A program made the translations under genes and the position numbers. A stretch of DNA of 64,000 nucleotides, from assembly GCF_022430525.1 (NCBI RefSeq), contig NZ_CP092519.1, positions 372,001 through 436,000 on the forward strand, read 5' to 3'. Under the pieces are notes generated by a model. The model was not told the DNA's origin and made no database searches. It worked only from the letters and a program-made list of their open reading frames with translations. The stretch comes from Cetobacterium somerae. GTDB lineage: Bacteria > Fusobacteriota > Fusobacteriia > Fusobacteriales > Fusobacteriaceae. Positions 1-8,779 of this stretch are shown piece after piece. Positions within the stretch are counted from its first letter, which is position 1. Each line of letters starts with the position of its first letter.

Positions 1-1540
1 TCAATTAGATGGAAAACAATTAAAAGATGATGAAGGAAATCCCATTTTTAATGAACACAAGTTCCAAGGAATTGTATTGACAAATCTAGATACAAATGAA
101 AAGATTTTTTACAGTGAAAAAGAATTAAGTGGAGGACAGACAAAAGCTAAGAATGCAAGAATGTTACCAGAAGCTAATGAACTAAAAATAACACCAAAAA
201 CTAGTAGTTTTACATTTGAAGAAAAAATTCCTTTGAGAACAGCAATTTCTTTTGTGTTCTCTTCAACTGTTAATCCAGAAGGAACATTCAATAAAAATAC
301 GAGAATAAGTTCATATGCATTTTTACCATTTGATTCAGAACAAAATACTAGTGAGGGAGAACTAAGAAAAGCTGTAATTGTAATAGGTCGAAGAGAAGCT
401 GATTTAGTATTAAGTAAAAGTGTAGAAATAGAAGAAGCTTCAATAGGTAAATTTGTTCCCTATACAATAGAAATCAAAAATATGGGTAAAGATTCTGTAG
501 ATAATATTATTATATCAGATAAACTTCCACCAGGATTTACATATGTAGAAGGTTCTGCTGTACAAGAACTAAAAGATGGATACGCACAGAAAAAACTTCA
601 AGTAATAGGAACAAAAGAGATAGAGATTGGACCTATTTCTCAGATAAAATCTGGAGAAACGATAGTAATAAAATATTTACTAAAGGTTGGAGTTGGTGTA
701 AAACCAGGAACATATAAAAATATAGCTGTTGTAAAAAATGAAAACAAAGAAAATATTTCGAATACAGATTCTGTTGATATTGATATAGTAGCAGATCCAA
801 TATTTGAGCATACAACAGTTATAGGAAAAGTTTTCCATGACAGAGACGAAGATGGAATTCAAGATTATGCTAATGCAAGAAAAGCTCATATAACAGTTAA
901 TATTCCAAAAGAGTATTATGTAAAAAATACAACAACAGTTTCTAAAGAGGGAAAAATATACTCTTTTGCTGATAATTATGAAACAATAATAATAAGAAAT
1001 ATTAAGGGAAGAGTGTCGGAATTAGAACCAGCAACAAATAATATGGTTGTTATAAGAAAAGAGTTAATAAAACCTGTAATGGCAAATGTGAGAGTTCAAA
1101 CATTTGGAGGAACTGATATAACTCAACAAGGAAATGGTGAAGTTATAACAAATCATACTGGAGATAAAATAAAAGGAATGACCAATCAAGATATAGTAAT
1201 AACTCAAAGAGTAATAAAGAATAAAGATAATAAAATAATACTTGAAGTCTTTGTATTAAATAACGGAATACAAGAGGAGGGATTACCAGGAGTAAGATTA
1301 GCAACTCCAGAAGGAATAGTTGTAGAAACAGATAGATTTGGTAGATATCATGTTCCTCCTGTACCAGAGACTTTAGGAAAGAACTATATCATAAAGGTAG
1401 ATCCAACTACTTTACCAAAAGGAGCGGAATTTACAACTGAAAACCCAAGAGTTCGTCATTTAGGAAAAGTTATGATGAAGTTTAACTTTGGAGTGAAGTT
1501 ACCATCTTTAAAAAATCCAGAGAAAAAGGATAAAAAATAG
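1..1540 (+). CDS. DUF11-repeat surface protein, C-terminal part (5' end outside window)
   Basis: The frame is open from base 2, so the gene begins before the window and about 512 residues are visible. The visible part contains a DUF11-type conserved repeat (starting near nt 400, ADLVLSKSVE, with the typical DKLPPGFTYVEGSA segment). A segment GKVFHDRDEDGIQD resembles SdrD B-like calcium-binding repeats. The C-terminal region (GVRLATPEGIVVETDRFGRY) looks like a carboxypeptidase-regulatory/SpaA-like beta domain. Such proteins are large extracellular or outer-membrane adhesins; no membrane anchor or sortase signal is visible at the C-terminus, which ends in a lysine-rich tail. It converges on the fimbrial-chaperone-like pair downstream. 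The first internal ATG/TTG codons are not the true start. Exact function is unknown. Confidence 0.8.
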   Translation, partial: QLDGKQLKDDEGNPIFNEHKFQGIVLTNLDTNEKIFYSEKELSGGQTKAKNARMLPEANELKITPKTSSFTFEEKIPLRTAISFVFSSTVNPEGTFNKNTRISSYAFLPFDSEQNTSEGELRKAVIVIGRREADLVLSKSVEIEEASIGKFVPYTIEIKNMGKDSVDNIIISDKLPPGFTYVEGSAVQELKDGYAQKKLQVIGTKEIEIGPISQIKSGETIVIKYLLKVGVGVKPGTYKNIAVVKNENKENISNTDSVDIDIVADPIFEHTTVIGKVFHDRDEDGIQDYANARKAHITVNIPKEYYVKNTTTVSKEGKIYSFADNYETIIIRNIKGRVSELEPATNNMVVIRKELIKPVMANVRVQTFGGTDITQQGNGEVITNHTGDKIKGMTNQDIVITQRVIKNKDNKIILEVFVLNNGIQEEGLPGVRLATPEGIVVETDRFGRYHVPPVPETLGKNYIIKVDPTTLPKGAEFTTENPRVRHLGKVMMKFNFGVKLPSLKNPEKKDKK

Positions 1541-1565
1541 AAAGTATTATATTTATACAAACACA

Positions 1566-1594
1566 TTGAAAAAGTAAGAGATCAATGATAGAAT
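1566..1594 (+). promoter_or_regulatory. promoter for tiny ORF (TTGAAA-N17-TAGAAT)
   Basis: A -35 TTGAAA at 1566-1571 and a -10 TAGAAT at 1589-1594 are separated by 17 bases, with an extended -10 TGA immediately before the -10. It lies between the surface-protein gene and a 22-codon ORF. Confidence 0.6.
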
Positions 1595-1627
1595 GTAGTG
1601 ATTAGTAAAAATAGGAGGAGTTTTAAA

Positions 1628-1696
1628 TTGGAAGAAAAAATCACAATTACTATGCTAATTTTACTTACAATGATGTTTATGAGAAATGTAATTTAA
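1628..1696 (+). CDS. tiny hydrophobic peptide, 22 aa
   Basis: A TTG-started ORF of 22 codons ends in TAA. It is preceded by a strong AGGAGG site at 1613-1618, nine bases upstream. The predicted peptide starts MEEKITIT and is then almost entirely hydrophobic (MLILLTMMFM), ending RNVI, so it could span a membrane. It has its own promoter (1566-1594) and is followed directly by an intrinsic terminator (1701-1728), making a transcription unit of about 130 nt. That arrangement resembles type I toxin peptides or small membrane regulators, but it might instead be a small RNA with a chance reading frame. No family is recognised. Confidence 0.4.
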   Translation: MEEKITITMLILLTMMFMRNVI

Positions 1697-1700
1697 AATA

Positions 1701-1728
1701 AAAAGCCCCTTTTAAATAAGGGGCTTTT
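1701..1728. terminator. bidirectional intrinsic terminator
   Basis: An 11-bp perfect stem (AAAAGCCCCTT/AAGGGGCTTTT) with a 6-base loop has A- and T-runs on both sides. It can serve the tiny ORF on the plus strand and the chaperone-like gene on the minus strand, whose last codons overlap it. Confidence 0.85.
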
Positions 1729-2116
1729 TATTTACATAAGCCAAAATATCCATATGAATATTAAATTTTAAATTATTGTATTTAGTAAGATTGATAGGAA
1801 GTGTTTCAATAGAAAGGACTCCACTATAAATATTTTTAATCTCTGTATTAGAAGAGGGTTTTAGAAAAATTTTAACCTCTTTTTTTTCATCAGGATTTAA
1901 TATAAAAACTTTTGGAAAAATTTTATAATTAATTTTTTCTTCATCTATATTAATAGAAACTTTGTATAATTTTTTTTCATTAGAATCATTAATTATTAAA
2001 AAAGTTTCTGAAGAGCCTTTGGTAATATCTTTTTTGAATTCTTTTGGATAAACAGCTATACTTAAAGCAGAGTTAAAAATAGCTAAAAAAAATAAAATAA
2101 AATAAACTTTTTTCAA
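1712..2116 (-). CDS. secreted fimbrial-chaperone-like protein
   Basis: A 134-residue protein with an N-terminal signal peptide (MKKVYFILFFLAIFNSALS) followed by a single immunoglobulin-like beta domain. The pattern IFPKVFILNPDEKKEVKIFLKP is like the N-terminal domain of PapD/FimC-type periplasmic chaperones (P..F.L.P...K.V.I). At 134 residues it is about half a classical two-domain chaperone. It is the second gene of a two-gene unit, nine bases after the 99-residue secreted protein, and ends in the shared terminator. A role in folding or export of a surface fibre subunit is inferred; fold assignment is from motif character only. Confidence 0.55.
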   Translation of the reverse strand: MKKVYFILFFLAIFNSALSIAVYPKEFKKDITKGSSETFLIINDSNEKKLYKVSINIDEEKINYKIFPKVFILNPDEKKEVKIFLKPSSNTEIKNIYSGVLSIETLPINLTKYNNLKFNIHMDILAYVNKKPLI

Positions 2117-2125
2117 AAAATCCTC

Positions 2126-2425
2126 CTATAACTTAATATCAATTTCAATAAATTTTCTTTTATCTCCATCTAAGTTATAAGAAAAGCTATTATTTTTTTT
2201 ATAAATATTTTTCTTATTAATGAAAACCTCTTTAATATCCTTATCTTTTATAGATATAATATTTTCATTAGTTTTAATATTTTCAGAAACTTTAGTTGCT
2301 TTTACAATTTCAGCTTTTACAACAACGGGAATAGAAACACTTTCACTTTTTTTTAAGTCTTTTCCAAAACAATTAAAAGTAAAGAACAAACCAAAAATAA
2401 ACATAAATAAATTAAATTTTTTCAA
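2126..2425 (-). CDS. small secreted protein of unknown function
   Basis: A 99-residue protein with a clear signal peptide (MKKFNLFMFIFGLFFTFNCFG). The mature part of about 78 residues is rich in Lys, Ile and Asn with alternating beta-type patterning (SIPVVVKAEIVKATKVSE). The segment loosely recalls the start of the DUF4402-like proteins encoded at 41.9-43.3 kb (ATVIKPLTI), so it may be a truncated or diverged structural subunit. It is co-transcribed with the chaperone-like gene from a strong promoter at 2500-2528. No known family is recognised with confidence. Confidence 0.5.
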   Translation of the reverse strand: MKKFNLFMFIFGLFFTFNCFGKDLKKSESVSIPVVVKAEIVKATKVSENIKTNENIISIKDKDIKEVFINKKNIYKKNNSFSYNLDGDKRKFIEIDIKL

Positions 2426-2499
2426 TTATAAACTCCTTTAAATAAAATATATTAAAAATAGAGTATAAAAACTAGTAAATATATAAAAAATACCAAAAA

Positions 2500-2528
2500 A
2501 GTATACCATAATTGATGGAATCTGTCAA
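2500..2528 (-). promoter_or_regulatory. promoter for the 2126/1712 pair (TTGACA-N17-TATACT)
   Basis: Read on the minus strand, TTGACA (2523-2528) and TATACT (2500-2505) are spaced by 17 bases. The start codon of the first gene lies about 70 bases downstream. Confidence 0.7.
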
Positions 2529-2551
2529 TTTGTATTTTTGTACCTTGAACT

Positions 2552-2582
2552 AAAAAATAAAAAACTGCTTAATTAAAGCAGC
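2552..2582 (-). terminator. intrinsic terminator after hutD-like gene
   Basis: On the minus strand a short CTGCTT/AAGCAG stem is followed by a T-rich tract, just after the stop codon of the HutD-family gene. Confidence 0.55.
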
Positions 2583-2597
2583 TTCTTAATAGAAATT

Positions 2598-3158
2598 TTA
2601 TTTGATGTTTAAAGAAAGTAGTATGCCAGTTCCATTACCTTCTATATTAAAATTATTTCCACAAGTAATAAGAGTATCTTCTTTTCCTAAAGTATACTCG
2701 TTATTATTTACACGGATATGCCGATTTTCTTCTAAATTATAAAAAATATTAATTGCTTTAGAGGATAAGTTGTTTCCAGAAAATTCAGTTTCAAGAACCT
2801 TAAAATCTAAAAGATTAATATTCTCTTTGAAAATAAGATTAAAGTCGATACTTTTTTCTTCTGCCAAACTACTTGTATGACTATCTCCAGAAAAAAATAT
2901 ATGAGATAGAGGTTTTAAATAGTAATCTTTTCCATCTACATCTAATTTAACATTTCCTGATAAAAGAATAAGAAGTCGTTTATAACCTTTGAAAGATGTA
3001 AAATTATATTCTCCAGGATTTATACTTGCTGTTGATACTCTAAAATTAAAAGGACTGTTAATAGTTGAACCATCGGGATAAATATATAATTCTTTAGAAA
3101 CTCCACCTGTCCAAAGGCGTTCTTTTTGATTTTCTTTCCTAACAATTTTATAATCCAT
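2598..3158 (-). CDS. HutD/Ves family protein
   Basis: A 186-residue cupin-fold protein of the HutD/Ves family. It is recognised by the N-terminal IVRKENQKERLWTGGVSKEL and RVSTASINPGEYNFTSFKGYKR blocks and the LSGNVKLDVDG beta turn. HutD proteins are found with histidine-utilisation genes; Ves is cold-induced in E. coli; biochemical activity is not established. I chose the ATG at 3158 because an upstream in-frame ATG (3170) lies within the GGAGGG ribosome site, and homologues begin near this residue. It stands alone here, not beside hut genes, although a histidine decarboxylase is encoded 14 kb away. Confidence 0.75.
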   Translation of the reverse strand: MDYKIVRKENQKERLWTGGVSKELYIYPDGSTINSPFNFRVSTASINPGEYNFTSFKGYKRLLILLSGNVKLDVDGKDYYLKPLSHIFFSGDSHTSSLAEEKSIDFNLIFKENINLLDFKVLETEFSGNNLSSKAINIFYNLEENRHIRVNNNEYTLGKEDTLITCGNNFNIEGNGTGILLSLNIK

Positions 3159-3248
3159 AGTACCCTCCATATATTGAAGTTAATCTCAATACTTATATAG
3201 CTCATAAATTTCAAATAATCAAGGTTAAATTTTACAAAAAATAAAAAA

Positions 3249-3277
3249 AACTCCTTGAAAAAGTATCAAGAGAGTTA
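3249..3277 (-). terminator. intrinsic terminator after 49-aa gene
   Basis: On the minus strand AACTC-CTTGA pairs with TCAAG-GAGTT with one bulged base, followed by a run of eight T. Confidence 0.7.
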
Positions 3278-3427
3278 TTAAGCAATCTCCATAAGAGGTT
3301 TATCTTCATTAAAAGTGTTGATAAAAGATTCTTTTTCATCAGTAGCTTCTAATCCTAAAATTATTAAATCTAGTAATTCATCCATAGTTTTACCTTTTAG
3401 TAGTTCTTTTATGTTAGCTTCAAGCAT
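3278..3427 (-). CDS. small hypothetical protein, 49 aa
   Basis: An ATG ORF of 49 codons with a good ribosome site (GAGGTGG, five bases upstream) and a downstream intrinsic terminator. The protein begins MLEANIKELLKGKTMDELL and is acidic and probably helical, with a KGKTMDELLDLIILGLEA amphipathic segment. It has no signal peptide or membrane segment. It is transcribed divergently from yibE/F with about 145 bases between the starts. No family is recognised; the ribosome site and terminator are the main support for it being real. Confidence 0.6.
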   Translation of the reverse strand: MLEANIKELLKGKTMDELLDLIILGLEATDEKESFINTFNEDKPLMEIA

Positions 3428-3572
3428 TTTTCCACCTCACCCCAAAAGTTATAATATTACACATATAATAATACAAAAATTTTACGAAATAGTCAAACAA
3501 AAAAGAGATTTTTTTCAAAAAAAATGTTATAATTTTTAGTGAAAGTGATTTTTAATAGAACAAGAGGTCGAA

Positions 3573-4697
3573 ATGAAGAAGACAATATTACCAATACTAG
3601 TAGTTATATCTATTTTTATAATGGCAATTTACTCACCTAAATTAAGTGTGGATTTAAAAGGAAAAACAAAATTTCCACAAGAATTTGTTCAAGGTGAAGT
3701 AACTAAAGTTATAGACGAAGAGTTAATGAAAGACCCTGTTATAAAGGGAAAATTTAGAGGTGGACAAAATTTAGAAGTAAAGATTTTAGAGGGAAAACAT
3801 AAGGGAGAAGTTTTTAAGGTTTATAATTCCTTAAGTGCTCTTCACAATGTGTACGCAGATGTAGGATTGAAAGCTATATTTACAGTGAGAGAAGAAAAAG
3901 AAAAAACTACAGTTTGGCTATACAATCTAAAAAGAGATCGTGCTATATATCTTTTAGGTGCAATATTTATAGGGGCTGTTTTGATTTTAGGTAAAATGAA
4001 GGGAGTCAAATCTCTTTTGGCTTTAGTTTTTACAGGATCGATGATAATCTATGTCTTATTACCATTATTATTTAAGGGTGTAGATCCAGTATCAACTTCA
4101 ATATTTCTATCTTCTATAATAATAGTAGTTAGCTTCTTATTGATAGGTGGATATGATAGAAAAACATATTCAGCAATAATAGGAACTATAAGTGGAATAA
4201 CTATTGCAGGATTAATTTCTTATGGATTTGGAAAAATAATGAATTTAAGTGGATTAAATTTATCAGAAGGGCAACAGTTATTATATATAACAAGAGATTT
4301 TAAGCTTCAAATAGAAGGGTTATTGTTTGTATCAATATTAATAGCTTCTTTAGGAGCTGTTATGGATGTGGCTATGTCAATATCGTCATCTGTTAATGAA
4401 ATACACCAACATAAAAAAGATCTAACTTCAAAAGAATTATTCCAGTCAGCGATGGTAATAGGAAAAGATATTGTGGGAACAATGATAAATACATTGATAC
4501 TCGCTTTTGCAGGAGGATCATTACCTTTGATGATGATGATATGGGGTTATGGAATGGTTTATCAGCAGTTTATAAATATACCAGCTATAGCAATAGAAAT
4601 TGTGAATGCTTTAGCAGGAAGCATAGGTATAATAGCAACTGTACCAATAACAGCAGTTGTTTCAATATTATTAATAAAAAGAAAAGGGGAGGAATAA
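3573..4697 (+). CDS. YibE/F family membrane protein
   Basis: A 374-residue integral membrane protein of the YibE/F-like family. A single N-terminal helix (residues 5-24) is followed by a soluble beta-rich domain (about 30-120) and then about seven transmembrane helices with Gly-rich segments (AFAGGSLPLMMM near residue 312, VNALAGSIGIIATVPIT near the end). The family is widespread in Firmicutes and Fusobacteria; function is not established, transport being the usual guess. A TG-T-TATAAT extended -10 lies at 3525-3533. The gene is followed after three bases by the 5'-nucleotidase lipoprotein, so the two are probably co-transcribed. Confidence 0.85.
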   Translation: MKKTILPILVVISIFIMAIYSPKLSVDLKGKTKFPQEFVQGEVTKVIDEELMKDPVIKGKFRGGQNLEVKILEGKHKGEVFKVYNSLSALHNVYADVGLKAIFTVREEKEKTTVWLYNLKRDRAIYLLGAIFIGAVLILGKMKGVKSLLALVFTGSMIIYVLLPLLFKGVDPVSTSIFLSSIIIVVSFLLIGGYDRKTYSAIIGTISGITIAGLISYGFGKIMNLSGLNLSEGQQLLYITRDFKLQIEGLLFVSILIASLGAVMDVAMSISSSVNEIHQHKKDLTSKELFQSAMVIGKDIVGTMINTLILAFAGGSLPLMMMIWGYGMVYQQFINIPAIAIEIVNALAGSIGIIATVPITAVVSILLIKRKGEE

Positions 4698-4700
4698 ATA

Positions 4701-6566
4701 GTGAAAAGCACTAAATTCTTAGTTTTAGGAGCTCTTTTATCTATGGCTTTAATTGGTTGTGGGAAAAAAGAGGAAACACCTAAAACAGCAACAAACACAG
4801 AGGTTAAGGAATATAAAGAAAATAAACTTAATCTAGAAAAAAAGGTTATTACAAAGGGAGAGGCAGGACCAGAGGAAGTTACGTTATCATTTGCAGCTAC
4901 ATCTGATGTACATGGAAGAATATATCCATATGAATATGGAATTGATTCAGAAGATAAGAGTGCAGGATTTGCAAAAACTTATACAATTGTAAAGAACTTA
5001 AGGGAAAAGAATCCAAATTTAATTTTAATGGATATTGGAGATACTGTTCAAGATAACAGCGCTGAGTTATTTAATAACTTAGAAACACATCCTATGGTTG
5101 AAGCTATGAATACAATGGATTATGATGCATGGATTTTAGGAAATCATGAGTTTAATTTTGAAAAAGATTTTCTATTAAGAAATGTAAAAAACTTTAAAGG
5201 GTCAGTAATCTCTGTAAATATAGAGAATGAAGATGATGGATCAAAATTTGTATTACCATATCAGATTTATGATATTCAAGGAGTTAAAGTAGCTTTAGTA
5301 GGAGGAATTCCACCTCATGTTCCTATGTGGGAAGCTTCAGCTCCAGAGCATTTCAAAGGACTTACTTTTGAAGATCCAATGACAGCAGTAAAAGAAACTT
5401 TAGATGAGTTAGAAGGAAAATATGATGTGCTTGTAGGAGCATTCCACTTAGGAAGAAAAGATGAGTATGGAAAGACTGGTGTATTCGATTTAGCACAAGC
5501 TTACCCTCAGTTCGATCTTATATTTGCAGGTCATGAGCATGCGAGATATGTAACTGATGTAAATGGAACAACAGTTCTTGAGCCTGGTGCTTATGGATGG
5601 GGAGTTTCTAATGGAGAAATCAAAGTTGTTAAAAAAGATGGTAAGTGGGAAGTAAAAGATATCGTAGCTAAAAATGTAGAAACTAAAGATGTTGAAGCTG
5701 ATAAAGCTATGTTAGATCAATTTAAAAATATTCATGATGAATCAAGAGCGGATGCAAATAAAGTAGTAGGAAAAGTAAATGCTAAGTTTATAGAAAGAGC
5801 AGACTATATAACTGGAGAAGATAAGGTTACAACAATGCCAACTTCTCAATTAGAAGATAATGCAATAATTGAATTAATAAATGAAGTGCAAAATTATTTT
5901 GCAAAATCAGATGTTTCAGCAGCAGCAGTATTTAATTTTGATTCAAATTTAAATGCAGGAGACTTTAAAAAGAAAGATGTTGCATTTATCTATAAGTATA
6001 CAAATACTCTAATGGGTGTAAATATGACTGGTGAAAATTTATTAAAATATATGGAATGGTCAATGGATTATTATAATCAAACAGAGCCTGGGGATGTAAC
6101 AATATCGTTTAATCCAAAAGTTAGAGGATATAATTATGATATGTTTGATGGAGTAAATTACAAGGTTGATATATCAAAGCCAGCTGGACAAAGAATAGTT
6201 GACGCAACAATAAATGGCCAACCAATAGATCCAAATAAAACATATAAGGTAGCTGTAAATAACTATAGATTCGGAACGCTTATGAACTTAGGACTTGTAA
6301 CAGATAAGGATAAATACTATGATTCTTATGAAGAGTTACAAGACGGTGGAAGAATTAGAGATTTAATTGTAAAATATGTACAAGAAAACTTAAAAGGTGA
6401 GCTAAATCCGAAAGTTGATAATAACTGGTCAATAATTGGATTTGAAGAAAATGTTCCTGGAAAGGATGTTGTTATTGAAAAAATCAGAACAGGTGAGATA
6501 AAAGTACCTATGTCTGAGGATGGAAGAACGTTGAATGTTCAATCAATAAACATAAATAACTTATAA
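4701..6566 (+). CDS. 5'-nucleotidase/2',3'-cyclic phosphodiesterase family lipoprotein
   Basis: A 621-residue secreted metallophosphoesterase starting at GTG with a GGGGAGG site. A lipobox MALIGC puts the lipidated cysteine at residue 20. The N-terminal calcineurin-like domain carries the metal motifs TSDVHGR (D69, H71), GNHEFNFE and GHEHARY. The C-terminal substrate domain (5_nucleotid_C) begins near residue 360 and ends with the DGGRIRDLIVKYV region. By family it hydrolyses extracellular nucleotides to nucleosides and phosphate at the cell surface or in the periplasm. A second, shorter paralogue lies at 31.8 kb. The gene ends at a strong terminator. Confidence 0.88.
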   Translation: MKSTKFLVLGALLSMALIGCGKKEETPKTATNTEVKEYKENKLNLEKKVITKGEAGPEEVTLSFAATSDVHGRIYPYEYGIDSEDKSAGFAKTYTIVKNLREKNPNLILMDIGDTVQDNSAELFNNLETHPMVEAMNTMDYDAWILGNHEFNFEKDFLLRNVKNFKGSVISVNIENEDDGSKFVLPYQIYDIQGVKVALVGGIPPHVPMWEASAPEHFKGLTFEDPMTAVKETLDELEGKYDVLVGAFHLGRKDEYGKTGVFDLAQAYPQFDLIFAGHEHARYVTDVNGTTVLEPGAYGWGVSNGEIKVVKKDGKWEVKDIVAKNVETKDVEADKAMLDQFKNIHDESRADANKVVGKVNAKFIERADYITGEDKVTTMPTSQLEDNAIIELINEVQNYFAKSDVSAAAVFNFDSNLNAGDFKKKDVAFIYKYTNTLMGVNMTGENLLKYMEWSMDYYNQTEPGDVTISFNPKVRGYNYDMFDGVNYKVDISKPAGQRIVDATINGQPIDPNKTYKVAVNNYRFGTLMNLGLVTDKDKYYDSYEELQDGGRIRDLIVKYVQENLKGELNPKVDNNWSIIGFEENVPGKDVVIEKIRTGEIKVPMSEDGRTLNVQSININNL

Positions 6567-6577
6567 TAGTAGTAAAA

Positions 6578-6609
6578 GCAAAAAAAGAGGGAAGTTTTTT
6601 CCTCTTTTT
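6578..6609. terminator. intrinsic terminator
   Basis: A-run, GAGGGAA/TTTCCTC stem with one G-U pair, and T-run, directly after the 5'-nucleotidase gene. Confidence 0.8.
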
Positions 6610-6704
6610 TGTTTACTTTTTTAATAAATCAAGTTACAATAAAGGGAATTTATGAAAATAAAATACTTAATATATATCATATGTGTTAGTTCTAGGAGGA
6701 AAAG

Positions 6705-7673
6705 ATGTATCTATTAAAATTTAAAAAGAATTTAGTTGAAAAAATATGGGGCGGAAGAGGCTTTGAAACAACTTTAGGATTTCAATTGCCTACCGATGAA
6801 TTATATGGTGAATCTTGGGAAGTAAGTTGTCATCCAGCAGGAATGTCTTATGTTGAGAACGGAGAGTTAGAAGGAAAAAGTTTAGAAGATATATTTAAAA
6901 AATATGGAAAAGAACTTGTTGGAGAAGAGATTATTGAAAAATATGGTGAAAAATTTCCACTTTTAATAAAGTATCTAGATATTAATGATAAGCTTTCTGT
7001 ACAAGTTCATCCAAGCGATGAATATGCCTTAAGAGTAGAAAAAGAGTTTGGTAAGAGTGAAGTATGGTACGTAATGGAAGCTAGTTCAGATGCTAAGTTA
7101 ATATTAGGATTGAACAAAGAGATTACACCAGAGATATATAAAGAAAAAGTGGATAAAAAGGATTTTAGTAGATTATTTAATGAAGTAAGAGTAAAAAAAG
7201 GGGATTTTATAGATGTAAAACCTGGAGTTGTACACGGAACTTTAGAGGGATCTATTTTAATATGTGAGATTCAACAGAACTCAGATACAACTTATAGAAT
7301 ATATGATTTTGACAGAGAAGTAAATGGAGTGAAAAGAGAACTACATTTAGATAAAGCGATGGATGTAATTGAATTTGGAAAAGATGTAGAGATAAGTTCA
7401 GAGGCTTCAAGAGAAAAGATAAAAGTTCAAGATGCAACTATTGAGGAGTTAATAAGAGGAGAATATTTTTCTATTGATAGATTATTAGTTGATGGAGTAT
7501 TTCAAGATGAAAGTTATAAAAACTTTAAAATATACTCAATACTTGATGGAGAGGGAAAATTAAAGTCTAATGAAATAGAATATGAAGTAAAAAAGGGAGA
7601 TACATATTTTATACCAGCAAATACATCTGTGACAATAAGTGGTAAGTTAGAGATTATGAAAAGCTATATATAA
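6705..7673 (+). CDS. manA: mannose-6-phosphate isomerase, class I
   Basis: A 322-residue type I phosphomannose isomerase that interconverts mannose-6-phosphate and fructose-6-phosphate in the cytoplasm. Cupin motifs carrying the zinc ligands are visible: SVQVHPSD, GKSEVWYV and PGVVHGTLEG; the short Firmicutes-type length fits. The start ATG follows TAGGAGG. A BglG-type regulator begins 23 bases downstream and is probably in the same transcript; that regulator is interrupted by an IS element, so any sugar-responsive control it gave may be lost. Confidence 0.9.
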   Translation: MYLLKFKKNLVEKIWGGRGFETTLGFQLPTDELYGESWEVSCHPAGMSYVENGELEGKSLEDIFKKYGKELVGEEIIEKYGEKFPLLIKYLDINDKLSVQVHPSDEYALRVEKEFGKSEVWYVMEASSDAKLILGLNKEITPEIYKEKVDKKDFSRLFNEVRVKKGDFIDVKPGVVHGTLEGSILICEIQQNSDTTYRIYDFDREVNGVKRELHLDKAMDVIEFGKDVEISSEASREKIKVQDATIEELIRGEYFSIDRLLVDGVFQDESYKNFKIYSILDGEGKLKSNEIEYEVKKGDTYFIPANTSVTISGKLEIMKSYI

Positions 7674-8779
7674 ATAAAATTTTAGGGGGATGGTATATGT
7701 CAAATAAAGCAATAGCTCTACTAAAAGTTTTGTTACATGGAGATATCCATTTAGATGAAATAACAAAATATGTAGATTTAGATATTAATTCTATAGAAAG
7801 AAATATAAATGTACTAAATGAATACCTACATGAAAAAGGAATAAAACCAATAAAAAAGGTTAATAATATGTATAGTCTTGAAAATAGAGATGAAAAATTT
7901 TCTGAATTTTTCTCAAAGTTGGATATTCTTTCATCTAGAGAAAGACAAGATATATATTGCATAAGGTTACTTTTAGATGGATATATTAATTTAGAAAAAG
8001 AAAGACAAGCCATGGGCGTTTCAAGAACCACCGCAATTAAAGATTTAAAAAAAGTAAGAGAGTTTTTAGAAAAAAATGAAATAAATGTAGAATCTAGAAA
8101 TTCAAAAGGAATTTTTCTTAAAGAAATTAATGAAGGGAACTTATATAATATACTTTGTGAAAAAATAATGAAATTATTTATAGACAGAGAGTTTCTTTCG
8201 AAACAAAGAAAAGAATTGCTAGAAGAGATTGATATATTAGAAGAAGAAAGATATTTAGAAATTTATTCTCAAATAACTGAAAAGTTTAAATTAAAAAAAT
8301 CTTCATTTTCATATTATGCTATTTATACAATGGCAATAATTGAAAAGATAAAAGGATCTATTGATTATGATTTAAATGGAATTGAAAAACATGAAGAATT
8401 TAATGAAACATTATTAGAAATGGAAAATCTAAAGACAACGATTATACTTTCATCAGAATTTAAGAAGTTTTTAGCAAGCGTGGCATTAAAAATTAGATAT
8501 AGTTGTGATTTAAATATAGATTTAAAGGAAAGCTATGAGCGTTTTATCAATAAAATTCAAGAGTTATTTGAGCTTAATGAAAAAGAGAGAAAAGAACTAT
8601 ATGAGCAACTTGTAAACTGTTATGCTATGGGATATTTTGATAAGAAATATGGAGTTTTATGGGTTAGAAAAAGTCCAAATTCAGAAAGATGTAAAAGACT
8701 AGGGCAAGTAGTAGAAGAGACTTTAAAAGACTTAGGAATAGTATGGTGGGCTCTTTTGTCAAACAGTTTCTCTTAAAAC

